DNA from: Deltaproteobacteria bacterium
GTDB taxonomy: Bacteria; Desulfobacterota; DSM-4660; Desulfatiglandales; Desulfatiglandaceae
Length of the DNA stretch: 7,616 bases
Direction: 5' to 3'
Assembly: GCA_019307645.1 (NCBI GenBank)
Contig: JAFDJF010000092.1
Coordinates: 1 to 7,616, forward strand
Below the pieces are notes generated by a model. The model did no database searches. It was not told the origin of the DNA and saw only the letters and a list, made by a program, of their open reading frames with translations. Shown piece after piece: positions 1 to 6,460 of the stretch (position 1 is the stretch's first letter; each line of letters begins with the position of its first letter). The position numbers were made by a program, and so were the translations under genes.

Positions 1-510
1 AGCGCCTCGGGCATGCTCTTGGCATCCCATCTCAACCTGGGGGCCTCTTTTTGGCAGGTCATGATGCCCCGCGTCCTTTTAGGAATGGGCTTTTCATGGA
101 TTTGGGTCTCGGTAAATACCATCTCCCTGGCGGCGGTACCAAAAGAGAAGATGTGACAAGCCTCCGGCCTCTTCAACCTCTCGAGAAACCTTGGGGGAAG
201 TTTGGGGGTCGCTGTGATCACGACTCTCTTGAGCCGGGGCGCCCAAATCCATCAAAACCACCTCTTCGCCCATGTCACGCAATGGGACCTCAACGTTCAG
301 GAACGTCTGGGCACGTTAACCGCCGCTTTTCGGGCCGCAGGCTCCGACCCGTTTTCAGCAGAGAAACAGGCCCTGGCCGGCCTCTACAGCGAGATCCAGC
401 AGCAGGCCTCGATGCTTTCCTTTTTAGATGACTTTAGGATCATCTCCTTACTCCTTTTCGCGATAATCCCCCTCTTAGTCATGATGAAAGGGACCAAGAT
501 TGGAGCGTGA
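1..510 (+). pseudogene. DHA2-family MFS drug exporter, C-terminal end, with in-frame stop
   Basis: The reading frame is open from the window edge and reads as the C-terminal 169 residues of an EmrB/QacA-like proton-driven multidrug exporter of the inner membrane. A membrane helix spans about residues 20-48. It is followed by the family signature ASGLFNLSRNLGGSLG (about 54-69), a hydrophilic stretch rich in Gln and Glu that would be the last periplasmic loop (about 80-140), and a final helix at about 144-160 ending in a short basic tail. Codon 52 (154-156) is TGA, between KEKM and QASGLFN. Relatives usually have Gly, Asn or another small or polar residue here, so one G-to-T change in GGA would explain it. 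Homology continues in the same frame on both sides, so this is a point nonsense mutation or a base-call error, not a frameshift. Selenocysteine is unlikely in this family. Restart from TTG at 202 would give no functional transporter. The 5' part lies outside the window. Confidence 0.8.
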
Positions 511-730
511 AGATTTTTGGTTGGGGTCTGGGATTTGATGCCATACACCTTGCTTCAGCCATTTTTTTTCGTAGCTCAATTGATTCAAGCCTAAAATTTG
601 CCTGTTCCGACAACAGCCTGTCGAAGGTGGCTGAAAAAGAGGGCTTTCCAATCATCAACCCACTGTAATCACTCATCATCTTTTCATAAGACATAACCTA
701 AAAGGGGATTGAGGGGGATTTATAAGAGAT
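511..730. other. Intergenic stretch with no supported gene
   Basis: No convincing gene lies between the MFS end and the DUF559 remnant. A 71-codon minus-strand frame (694-479) exists but has no ribosome-binding site and no recognisable motif. An 8-bp inverted repeat, TTCAGCCA (554-561) and TGGCTGAA (628-635), encloses 66 nt with a run of eight T after the left arm. It is too widely spaced to be an obvious terminator. Confidence 0.5.
698..722 (+). repeat. Short G-rich tandem repeat before DUF559 remnant
   Basis: Two imperfect copies of a GGGGATT-type unit stand in tandem (AGGGGATTGAGGGGGATTT, about 703-721), just upstream of the DUF559 stump. As a recollection and not something shown here, G-rich repeats of this style often flank DUF559 genes in other genomes. 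This suggests that the gene and the repeat travelled together. Only two units are present. Confidence 0.45.
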
Positions 731-856
731 ATGCTTCCATTCAATAGGAACCTAAAGACGATTTCCAGAGAACTTAGAAAGAATATGACAGATGCAGAAA
801 GTTTTCTTTGGTCAAAAATCAGAAAAAAACAATTAAAAAGGTATCAATTTTATTAA
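731..856 (+). pseudogene. DUF559 endonuclease-like protein, truncated N-terminal stump
   Basis: The frame starts at ATG 731 and stops at TAA 854-856 after 41 residues. It begins MLPFNRNLKTISRELRKN and continues MTDAESFLWSKIRKKQLKRY. This is the characteristic opening of DUF559 proteins, which belong to the PD-(D/E)XK / Vsr-like nuclease superfamily and are usually around 110-130 residues. The catalytic core that should follow (an Asp in a VDFY-like strand, then an EVDG-like motif) is absent. The 170 bases after the stop contain no recognisable continuation in any frame, so the 3' part is deleted or decayed beyond recognition. No Shine-Dalgarno is obvious, although GAGGGGG lies about 13 nt upstream. 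The product would be non-functional. Confidence 0.72.
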
Positions 857-1027
857 TGCAAGCATACTATCGTCCTGAACCTACCTGGATTATTATGACT
901 ACCAGATGAATCCTGCAATCTTTAAGAATTTAATCATTTGAAATGAGTATTGAATTACAGATACCTAAATACACGTTTTCGCATCCGTGTGATAATGGCA
1001 AGATCTAAAATGTTATAATACAAGACC

Positions 1028-2104
1028 TCACCCCGGTCTCTTCAAGAGTCCCATCTGGCTTCGAATACGGGAAATATCTTTCTTATCGGGCTGAAAGGGG
1101 TAATTGCGAATATATGGTCCGGGACGGGAGTTCGCAAAAGGCCGATTGCAGGCCACCTCACCGTCATATCCTTCGCACCCACTCGTTCTGAAGGGTTCCC
1201 CTGAATCAACAACTCGGTCGAGTTCCCATGGCGGCAAACCGAAATCACAAATCTGATTTTTTACATTATAAGTGAACCGACCTTCACGGGTTATCCGATT
1301 GTCGATCAGGTATCGCGCCAATTGAATGCGCCGATACTGAGCCATCGGAGGTAGTGAATGCTCCGCCATGGTTGAATCCACTTCGGGGAAGAATGAGAAC
1401 AGGTGTGTCTTGCCTCCCATATCCCGGACTCTTTGTATGGCCTCACTCATCTCCTTTTCCGTTTCACCCATGCCCACCATGAAATGGGATCCGGCATTTC
1501 CTTCTCCAAAAACATCTATGGCATCATTGAGGCCGTTCCAGTAAGTCCCCCATTCATGCGGCCCTGATACCCTGGAACCGCGGAATTGGTTAAAGAGTTC
1601 AGGTGTAGCCAGGTCTATGGCGACCCCTACCTTGTCCGTGCCAGCTGCCTTAAAATCAACGAGGTCTTCTTGGTTGAGAATTGTCGGTGATATAAGTAGG
1701 GAGACGGGCACATCAAAGCTGGATCGTAACTGAACACAGACATCTTTTGTGTCCCGAACAGAGCGGCTGTTCGTGATCATAGATATGCAAATTCTCTTCA
1801 CCCTGTCCTGTCGCTCGGATATCCTCTCGATGATTTCACGCAACGGATAGGTAGGCCACGTGACCCGGATGAAAGTCTTTCGTCTATAGGCGCCAGGACG
1901 CTTGTTGGATAATCCACAGTAAGCGCATCTGGCTGCGCAGCCGCCACGGTAGGTTAGCAGTAGATTGATGCAGTGTAGCCTTGCTTTGCGATAGAAGATC
2001 CCCGGCTTGAAGCCGAGTGTCATGGCGGCTGCCAGGCTCATTCTCAAATATTCAGGGCTTTCAGGGTTTTCCATATCTTTTTGAATCGCTACACCCGCTT
2101 TCAT
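1028..2104 (-). CDS. lipS1: Radical SAM lipoyl synthase component, provisionally LipS1
   Basis: This is the last gene of the lipoate operon, 358 residues. The start is set at ATG 2104 because AGGTGG lies 7 nt upstream and the ATG follows the previous stop by 4 nt. The longer frame to 2206 only reads through the upstream gene. The radical SAM cluster motif is CAARCAYC (CX3CX2C; C56, C60, C63) after LLLTYRGG. C286, C310 and C319 near the C-terminus (in RTSGC and ACNRPF) are candidates for an auxiliary iron-sulfur cluster that could supply sulfur. The LipS1/LipS2 pair replaces LipA. In biochemical work on the Thermococcus pair, LipS2 acts on the octanoyl substrate (C8) and LipS1 on the 8-mercapto-octanoyl form (C6). 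The family is related to biotin synthase and is often annotated as such. The neighbours make the lipoate role strong. Which of the two radical SAM genes is LipS1 is a guess based on length and on the C-terminal cysteine motif. Confidence 0.78.
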   Translation of the reverse strand: MKAGVAIQKDMENPESPEYLRMSLAAAMTLGFKPGIFYRKARLHCINLLLTYRGGCAARCAYCGLSNKRPGAYRRKTFIRVTWPTYPLREIIERISERQDRVKRICISMITNSRSVRDTKDVCVQLRSSFDVPVSLLISPTILNQEDLVDFKAAGTDKVGVAIDLATPELFNQFRGSRVSGPHEWGTYWNGLNDAIDVFGEGNAGSHFMVGMGETEKEMSEAIQRVRDMGGKTHLFSFFPEVDSTMAEHSLPPMAQYRRIQLARYLIDNRITREGRFTYNVKNQICDFGLPPWELDRVVDSGEPFRTSGCEGYDGEVACNRPFANSRPGPYIRNYPFQPDKKDISRIRSQMGLLKRPG

Positions 2105-2108
2105 GCTT

Positions 2109-3053
2109 TTACCACCTGCTCTTGGAGTAATCCCATGAGACGGAACAGCATGTCTTCTGGTATCGGATCGCCAGGCCATAATCTTCTGCCTTCTGTATTG
2201 CTTCATCGGAAGGCAGGGCCATTCTATTCACCCCTGCGTCAATAGCTAGGATTTCCATCGTGCTGTTTCCCCTCTGCCGTGCGCATCCCAAGCTTATGCG
2301 TGCATGAGGGATTTCGAGCCTGGTTTCAGCAATGATTTCAGCTATTTCTACTGCATCGGGCAGCGCGACATTCCAGACCGGCGTTCCCCGAACGGGCATG
2401 AGGGAAACGATCACTATCTGGTCCACATGAAAGTGGGAAATGATCTCGATGGCCTTTCTCTCCCCTTTGATCTTGCCGAAAGCCAGTCCACATACGATGT
2501 GTGGGATCATTGAAAGGCTGGACCTCTCCATGGCTTCCATCGAAGATTCAATTCTGGAAACACCAAAGGGCACATGATAAAGGCTCTTATAAGTCTCATC
2601 ATCCCCGATCACATCAATGAGGGCCTGGTCAACTCCTGCCTCCTTCAGGGCGCGGGCCACCCGGTAACCCAAGAGACCGCTATGGATAGAGATATATAGG
2701 TCTGTACGACTTTTCAGCTCTCGAATGACGGGGATAAACTCCTCCCACGGCAACTCGCCTCCTTCATCACACCCGCCGCTGATCAGGATACCATGATTCC
2801 CTTTTTCGGCAAGACGCAGGCCCTTTTCCAACAAAACGCCTGGAGTGGGAGTTCCGATCATAGGTTCCAGGATGCTCCCCCTGCAGTGATCGCACTGGAG
2901 AACACACTCACTTCCAGTTATAGAGACGGCCGGGTATTTCCCCGAAAACCCATTGTAAGAAAACATCCCCGGAAGATAAAATATGATCTCTTTTCCAAAA
3001 TGATTCCAGGATAGCTCTCTGGCTGTTTTCAATTTTTTGTTAATCGTTACCAT
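2109..3053 (-). CDS. lipS2: Radical SAM lipoyl synthase component, provisionally LipS2
   Basis: This 314-residue cytosolic radical SAM protein has cluster cysteines in CVLQCDHC (CX3CX2C; C50, C54, C57), preceded by FYLPGMFSYNG and KYPAVSITG. That opening is shared by proteins filed as uncharacterised biotin synthase homologues. SGGC at 92-95 fits the SAM-binding GGE-like position. C257 and the C302-C303 pair near the C-terminus are candidates for a second cluster. The start ATG at 3053 lies inside the preceding flavoprotein gene (14-nt overlap) and has no clear Shine-Dalgarno, so it probably depends on translational coupling. By analogy with characterised LipS2 it would insert the first sulfur (C8) into a protein-bound octanoyl chain, feeding the next gene's product. 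Assignment to the LipS1/LipS2 pair is well supported by context, but the choice of number is provisional. Confidence 0.78.
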   Translation of the reverse strand: MVTINKKLKTARELSWNHFGKEIIFYLPGMFSYNGFSGKYPAVSITGSECVLQCDHCRGSILEPMIGTPTPGVLLEKGLRLAEKGNHGILISGGCDEGGELPWEEFIPVIRELKSRTDLYISIHSGLLGYRVARALKEAGVDQALIDVIGDDETYKSLYHVPFGVSRIESSMEAMERSSLSMIPHIVCGLAFGKIKGERKAIEIISHFHVDQIVIVSLMPVRGTPVWNVALPDAVEIAEIIAETRLEIPHARISLGCARQRGNSTMEILAIDAGVNRMALPSDEAIQKAEDYGLAIRYQKTCCSVSWDYSKSRW

Positions 3054-4098
3054 AATAGGTTTTGAACGCTACCCAGCAGTGTGGAATAATCTCATTGAGT
3101 TTGGTCCATTGCCTCTCCATCAGCTGACGGCGTTGAAAGGCCCTGTTCAGCGTATCCCCAAGGAGATCACGCCATTCGGTTTCGTATCTCGACAAAAGGC
3201 TTAAATCACCATTTTCGATGGCTTGAGCAGCAGACTCACCCGCCATAGTCCCGCAAACGACGGCGTGATGAACACCAGCTCCTGTGATAGGATGGGTATG
3301 TCCTGCCGCGTCGCCGGCAAGTAGGATATTATCGCTGGATGTCACCCTCAAGGGTTCGACCGGGATCCATCCCGTGGTTCGGTGTTTAGGGTCTCCTTTG
3401 ACCTTTCCGGCCTTTTTCAATCGGGAGATGAAGCGATCAAAGACCCCTACTGCGGATTGATTTTCGGAACCGGAGTTTTTCATGCCAATACCCACGTTAG
3501 CCTCATGACCCTTCGGAAAGAGCCATCCATAGCCTGCGTAGATCTCTTTGTCAAAATAGATTTCCGTGTAATTCAATGGCTGCATCAGTGAGAGCCTGCA
3601 CTGGATAGCTGATATCAGGTTTTTGTTGACTGATCCAATCCAACGGCCGACGGTGGAGTGTGGGCCGTCTGCCCCGATAATGACCTTTGCCCTAACCTTT
3701 GCTATTGAACCGTCTCTTACTCGCAGAACAACTTCACTTCCATCTAAAGTCAATGCCCTTGTCCCTACAAGTATCTCGGCTCCTGCTCTTTCTGCGGCTT
3801 TCGCAAGAGTTTGATCGAACAAATCTCTCCTGATGATAAACCCGGGCGCTCGTGTCTTATGACTCTCCCCGCCCGGGAGGACGGTTTTCATACCCGCAAC
3901 GGACTGAACCACAAAAGGGCGGCCCAGGTTGACCTCTCCAATCAAAGGTGCGGGTATGAATTCTGCACACCGGACCGGAACTCCCACGATCTGCCGGAGT
4001 TCAACGACAAGAACTTTCAGGCCTCTGTTTGCAGCGGTAATTGCAGCCGAAGAGCCTGCGGGACCCGCTCCCACAATGAATACATCACAATGATTCAT
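3040..4098 (-). CDS. lipT: LipT-like FAD-dependent oxidoreductase (geranylgeranyl reductase family)
   Basis: The product is a 352-residue soluble flavoprotein. The N-terminal Rossmann motif VGAGPAGSSAA (9-19) binds the ADP part of FAD. ELR at 33-35 ends the second strand where the acidic ribose-binding residue is expected. IGADGPHSTVGRWIG (141-155) and LLAGDAAGHTHPITGAGVHH (259-278) are the other two FAD signatures of the geranylgeranyl reductase / p-hydroxybenzoate hydroxylase-like fold. No membrane helix is seen. Family members reduce isoprenoid lipids, but here the gene lies between a lipoate ligase and the two LipS-type radical SAM genes. That is where LipT, a putative FAD/NAD(P)H oxidoreductase, occurs in sulfur oxidisers. 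A role as electron donor or in lipoyl redox state is inferred. It starts 26 nt after the ligase gene, with a weak AAGGG upstream, and its end overlaps the next gene by 14 nt. Confidence 0.8.
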   Translation of the reverse strand: MNHCDVFIVGAGPAGSSAAITAANRGLKVLVVELRQIVGVPVRCAEFIPAPLIGEVNLGRPFVVQSVAGMKTVLPGGESHKTRAPGFIIRRDLFDQTLAKAAERAGAEILVGTRALTLDGSEVVLRVRDGSIAKVRAKVIIGADGPHSTVGRWIGSVNKNLISAIQCRLSLMQPLNYTEIYFDKEIYAGYGWLFPKGHEANVGIGMKNSGSENQSAVGVFDRFISRLKKAGKVKGDPKHRTTGWIPVEPLRVTSSDNILLAGDAAGHTHPITGAGVHHAVVCGTMAGESAAQAIENGDLSLLSRYETEWRDLLGDTLNRAFQRRQLMERQWTKLNEIIPHCWVAFKTYYGND

Positions 4099-4124
4099 TT
4101 CTATAAGCCCTTCGAACCAGACGG

Positions 4125-5687
4125 TTATCCCACCGGGGCATTCAATACCGCCTTGAGTAAATCAAGATTTATATTGGTTTGGCTTGTAAACTGACCGGCG
4201 TAAGCCTCCCTTAACTGATCCAGTTCATAGCAAGTAGTGCTGTCAATATCGAGGAATATCCCGGGTAGGCCGACTTCCCTAAAATCATCCAGGTGTTTGA
4301 TGAAAAAAGGCTGACAGCAGCAGCCGATAAAGGCGGAAACGCCGGCTTCTTTCATCCTCTTTAATTCACCCATTAGATCCTCGAAGCTGACCACACAGAC
4401 AGGCTTTATCTCTTTTCGGCGTCCTAAGGTCCAGGCATCGCCAATGGTGCAGTCACCACAAGCCTGACAGGCTTTCTTATATCTCAACTCACAGGTCAAC
4501 AGCTTGGAGCAATAGGGTAAGAGAAGGACGGAAGGTTTTTTTCGTAGGATCTCCTCAAATGAACCGTTGGTCACAGATATAAGATTACAATATTCCAGCG
4601 GTAAACCGTACTTTGTAATTGCGATTTTCTCCAGGATTTGATCAACAGGTTTTATGAAATCTTTGAAACTCATTTCAGGGATACTGATACGTCCTTCATC
4701 AAAAAACGCGCGAACCCGTTGGTGGATCATTTCCCGGTCAAGAGAAACACCCCTTAACATGTATTCCATGTCATAGAGCGCCCGACTGGGGAAGGAAAGA
4801 AAATCCCCAGTTATGTAGAGATCCTTTATCTTCATTTGCGGCAGGTTCACCACAAGGGTAAACCGAACCAGACCTGCTTCGGATTTATAAGCGGCCTGAA
4901 CCACTTCGCGTCTTTTGAATTTGGGGTCTATTTGGTTGATCCATTCCTCAGAGCTGTAATACTCTAACCTCTTATCAAAGAGCCGCTTCTCCGAACCGGT
5001 TAGTCCACCGGGTTCCAGTTGGATTCCAAGACATGTTTCGAAGCCGGTTTTAATGGCCGTTTTGACCTCTTCAAGGGGCGGGTTGCAGCCAAGCTCCCAC
5101 TTGAGACAAGTTACCCGTTCTTTAACCGAGTCTATCTCCTTTGCCTTGAGTTTTTCCACAGGGATCTGGAGGCTTTTCAGCATAGTTTCCACATCAAAAT
5201 CCGTAAGTATCGTTCCCTGAAAGAGAAAAGCCCCCTCAGACTCTGTGCCACCTGTCCCGGAAATCTTGCGACCGTTTATCTCGATGTCGTTTCTGGGCCG
5301 AAAATCTGATTTGAGCCCCAAAATGTCAAGGGCCATTATCACTGGATCACAGAGTTTCTTGAAAAGGTTGATATTGGGGATTTTGGTATTGAAAAAAGTC
5401 TTGTCGCAGATCACTTCCCACCCCAGCTGGCTCTCATCAAAAAAGATTGCCCCGCCGCCAGTGATACGGCGGTTGATATGAATCCCGTGGCTCTCGCAAA
5501 ATTCCCTGCGGATCTCCTCTTTGACGGACTGATGATAGCCTAATAACACCGCTCTGGGGGAAAATTGCAGAAAATGAATCGTGTTTGGACCTTTCCCCCG
5601 GCCTTTCAATTCTAGGAGGGTGTCATCCAGGGCCATGTTTTCAGCCGCCGTCATAGGGGGAGTATCAAGAAGTCGCCAAGCACTCAT
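4125..5687 (-). CDS. Lipoate:protein ligase sLpl(AB) fused to a DUF116 cysteine-rich domain
   Basis: This 520-residue protein is the first structural gene of the operon. ATG 5687 is chosen because AGGAGA (5699-5694) sits 6 nt upstream. The longer in-frame GTG at 5705 lies upstream of that site. Domain 1 (about 1-230) is a lipoate/octanoate ligase of the LplA/LipM fold. It shows WRLLDTPPMTAAENMALD, the RRITGGGAIF loop (73-82), the catalytic lysine K141 in NGRKISGTGG, and FQGTIL at 156-161. Domain 2 (about 245-350) fits the LplB / ligase accessory domain, with GDFLSFP at 294-300. Domain 3 (about 380-490) matches DUF116, with C393, C399, C407, C410, C413, C431, C456-C458 and C486, probably binding metal or an iron-sulfur cluster. 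Classical LplA stops after domain 2. The enzyme should activate and attach octanoate or lipoate to a carrier protein. DUF116 function is unknown, but the fusion ties it to lipoate assembly. Confidence 0.82.
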   Translation of the reverse strand: MSAWRLLDTPPMTAAENMALDDTLLELKGRGKGPNTIHFLQFSPRAVLLGYHQSVKEEIRREFCESHGIHINRRITGGGAIFFDESQLGWEVICDKTFFNTKIPNINLFKKLCDPVIMALDILGLKSDFRPRNDIEINGRKISGTGGTESEGAFLFQGTILTDFDVETMLKSLQIPVEKLKAKEIDSVKERVTCLKWELGCNPPLEEVKTAIKTGFETCLGIQLEPGGLTGSEKRLFDKRLEYYSSEEWINQIDPKFKRREVVQAAYKSEAGLVRFTLVVNLPQMKIKDLYITGDFLSFPSRALYDMEYMLRGVSLDREMIHQRVRAFFDEGRISIPEMSFKDFIKPVDQILEKIAITKYGLPLEYCNLISVTNGSFEEILRKKPSVLLLPYCSKLLTCELRYKKACQACGDCTIGDAWTLGRRKEIKPVCVVSFEDLMGELKRMKEAGVSAFIGCCCQPFFIKHLDDFREVGLPGIFLDIDSTTCYELDQLREAYAGQFTSQTNINLDLLKAVLNAPVG

Positions 5688-5779
5688 TGCCCGTCTCCTG
5701 TGCACAGCTTAAGGGCCCCTTTAAGGTTCCCTGTATAAGGGGATAAGAGACAGAGTTTATCCATATGATTTAAGCTCAT
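5684..5779 (-). CDS. Possible 31-residue upstream ORF coupled to the ligase gene
   Basis: ATG at 5779-5777 opens a 31-codon frame that begins MSLNHMDKLCLLSPYTG and ends LKLCTGDGQ. Its TGA (5686-5684) overlaps the ligase ATG as ATGA. Its own ATG overlaps the stop of the preceding 12-codon frame, also as ATGA. There is no independent Shine-Dalgarno, so it would be translated by re-initiation. A second in-frame ATG lies at 5764. It contains two cysteines and matches nothing I recognise. It may be a translated leader that controls access to the ligase ribosome-binding site, or it may be chance. The double ATGA chain is the main reason to list it. Confidence 0.4.
   Translation of the reverse strand: MSLNHMDKLCLLSPYTGNLKGALKLCTGDGQ
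5692..5752 (-). promoter_or_regulatory. Possible structure hiding the ligase ribosome-binding site
   Basis: On the transcript, TGTCTCTT (5752-5745) can pair with AGGAGACG (5699-5692), an 8-bp helix including two G-U pairs that covers the ligase Shine-Dalgarno. Nested inside it, CCCCTT (5742-5737) can pair with AAGGGG (5721-5716) across a 15-nt loop. A competing fold is the near-palindrome CTTAAAGGGGCCCTTAAG (5725-5708). The opening arms lie in the 31-codon upstream frame, so ribosomes translating that frame would melt the helix and expose the ligase start. The pairing was found by eye and no folding energy was computed. Confidence 0.35.
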
Positions 5780-5814
5780 CTGTAAGCACCAAAACAACAA
5801 AAGACGATGACCAT
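5776..5814 (-). CDS. Possible 12-residue Cys-Cys leader peptide
   Basis: ATG at 5814-5812 with AGGAG (5826-5822) 7 nt upstream opens the frame MVIVFCCFGAYR, ending in TGA at 5778-5776. This is the best ribosome-binding site in the leader and it serves a frame of only twelve codons, with adjacent Cys codons (TGT TGT) in the middle. An in-frame TGA lies just upstream, so the frame cannot be longer. Short leader peptides with tandem codons for the regulated amino acid are a known attenuation device, and Cys-rich leaders are known before sulfur-metabolism operons. A role in sensing cysteine supply for lipoate sulfur insertion is inference. Confidence 0.42.
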   Translation of the reverse strand: MVIVFCCFGAYR

Positions 5815-5845
5815 AACGTCTCTCCTGCAGAAAAATCATAACAGG

Positions 5846-5874
5846 TCACTACCTCGTGTTAGTTTCACTGTCAA
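5846..5874 (-). promoter_or_regulatory. Candidate sigma-70-type promoter for the lipoate operon
   Basis: A consensus -35 hexamer TTGACA (5874-5869) stands upstream of the leader ORFs. At 17 nt spacing the -10 position reads TAGTGA (5851-5846), a weak match. A better -10-like TATGAT (5838-5833) is 10-11 nt too far for this -35. Transcription from here would give a leader of about 150 nt before the ligase start, including the two small ORFs. Confidence 0.3.
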
Positions 5875-6257
5875 AACTTAGAGCAAACACTCATTTCGCT
5901 GGGAGCATAATTCCCAAAGCGCATATAATTAATGATGCATAAGAATTCAACACAAAAAAATTTTAAAATCAACGAGCCCGGCCTTTAACCTTCCAAACTA
6001 ATTTATACCGAAATAAAGCTGTTTAGGTAAACCGTGCAATAAGCTTCTCAATCGTCCCTAAAAGGGCCACCGAATTCGGATTAAAATCCCCACTGTCGAA
6101 CCGGCGATAGCTGGTATGCTCCCAAACATAAAGCCAAGATCGTTTTGAAAGATATCCATACCATACCACAATTCGGAAGGTAGCTGATGACAATTTAAAC
6201 ACTTCGGCTATCATTCATCGGCGACGGTAAGGCTTAGTGTCCCTTTCGGGGATGGTT
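5875..6257. other. Non-coding stretch with no supported feature
   Basis: This AT-richer stretch separates the lipoate operon from the mobile-element debris. A 63-codon minus-strand frame (6214-6023) lacks a ribosome-binding site and recognisable motifs. TATAAT occurs on the plus strand at about 5924-5929 without a matching -35 and with no gene to serve. I see no tRNA or other RNA fold I can support. Confidence 0.5.
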
Positions 6258-6264
6258 GAAACCC

Positions 6265-6280
6265 CTCGCCTTTAGGCGAA
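6265..6280 (+). repeat. Left-end hairpin of the IS200-like element
   Basis: TCGCCT (6266-6271) and AGGCGA (6274-6279) form a 6-bp stem with a TT loop, just upstream of the tnpA relic. The sequence from AACCCCTCG onward matches the right-end copy near 6486 closely, in the same orientation. Confidence 0.65.
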
Positions 6281-6293
6281 GAAAAGGTTATAG

Positions 6294-6458
6294 TTGTCGC
6301 TATGCGACTTTATACACTCTGGAGCCCATACAAAAACAAATCTCAAGGCGCACTTGGTTTGGATTCCGAAATATCGGAAAAGAGTTCTGACCGATCAGGT
6401 GGCAATTCAGCTCCAGAAATATAATGAGGAACAAAAGGGCGAACCCGTTAACAGATAA
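6294..6458 (+). pseudogene. tnpA: IS200-type Y1 transposase TnpA, N-terminal relic
   Basis: Reading from TTG 6294 (AAAAGG 6 nt upstream) to TAA 6456-6458 gives 54 residues. Residues 7-33 read HSGAHTKTNLKAHLVWIPKY then RKRVL. This is the first beta strand and following helix of IS200/IS605 single-strand transposases, whose members typically show a YHIVWVTKYRYKVL-like stretch. Similarity fades after about residue 41 (QVAIQLQ). The HUH metal-binding motif, expected near residue 60-65, and the catalytic tyrosine near residue 125 are both missing. The remaining frame into GEPVNR is junction sequence. The product is inactive. Confidence 0.7.
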
Positions 6459-6460
6459 CA

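Noticed and set aside
154..156. Selenocysteine at the TGA in the MFS gene
   Set aside because: No family member is known to me with selenocysteine there. The position is normally a small or polar residue, and I could not see a convincing SECIS-like hairpin immediately downstream.
479..694. 71-residue minus-strand frame converging on the MFS gene
   Set aside because: It overlaps the MFS 3' end, lacks a ribosome-binding site and shows no family signature.
971..990. Hairpin ACACG/CGTGT downstream of the lipoate operon as terminator
   Set aside because: A 5-bp stem with a 10-nt loop and no T-run on the operon strand is too weak to call.
2105..2206. Longer N-terminus for the terminal radical SAM gene
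   Set aside because: The extra 34 residues read through the end of the upstream gene in another frame. ATG 2104 has its own AGGTGG site and sits 4 nt after the upstream stop.
6095..6120. Resemblance to the conserved GATAGCTGGTTCTCC region of 23S rRNA
   Set aside because: Only about 20 bases look alike. The flanking bases do not follow the rRNA sequence or its pairing, so it is coincidence.
6023..6214. 63-residue minus-strand frame upstream of the lipoate operon
   Set aside because: No ribosome-binding site, no recognisable motif and no support from the neighbourhood. It is likely a chance frame.
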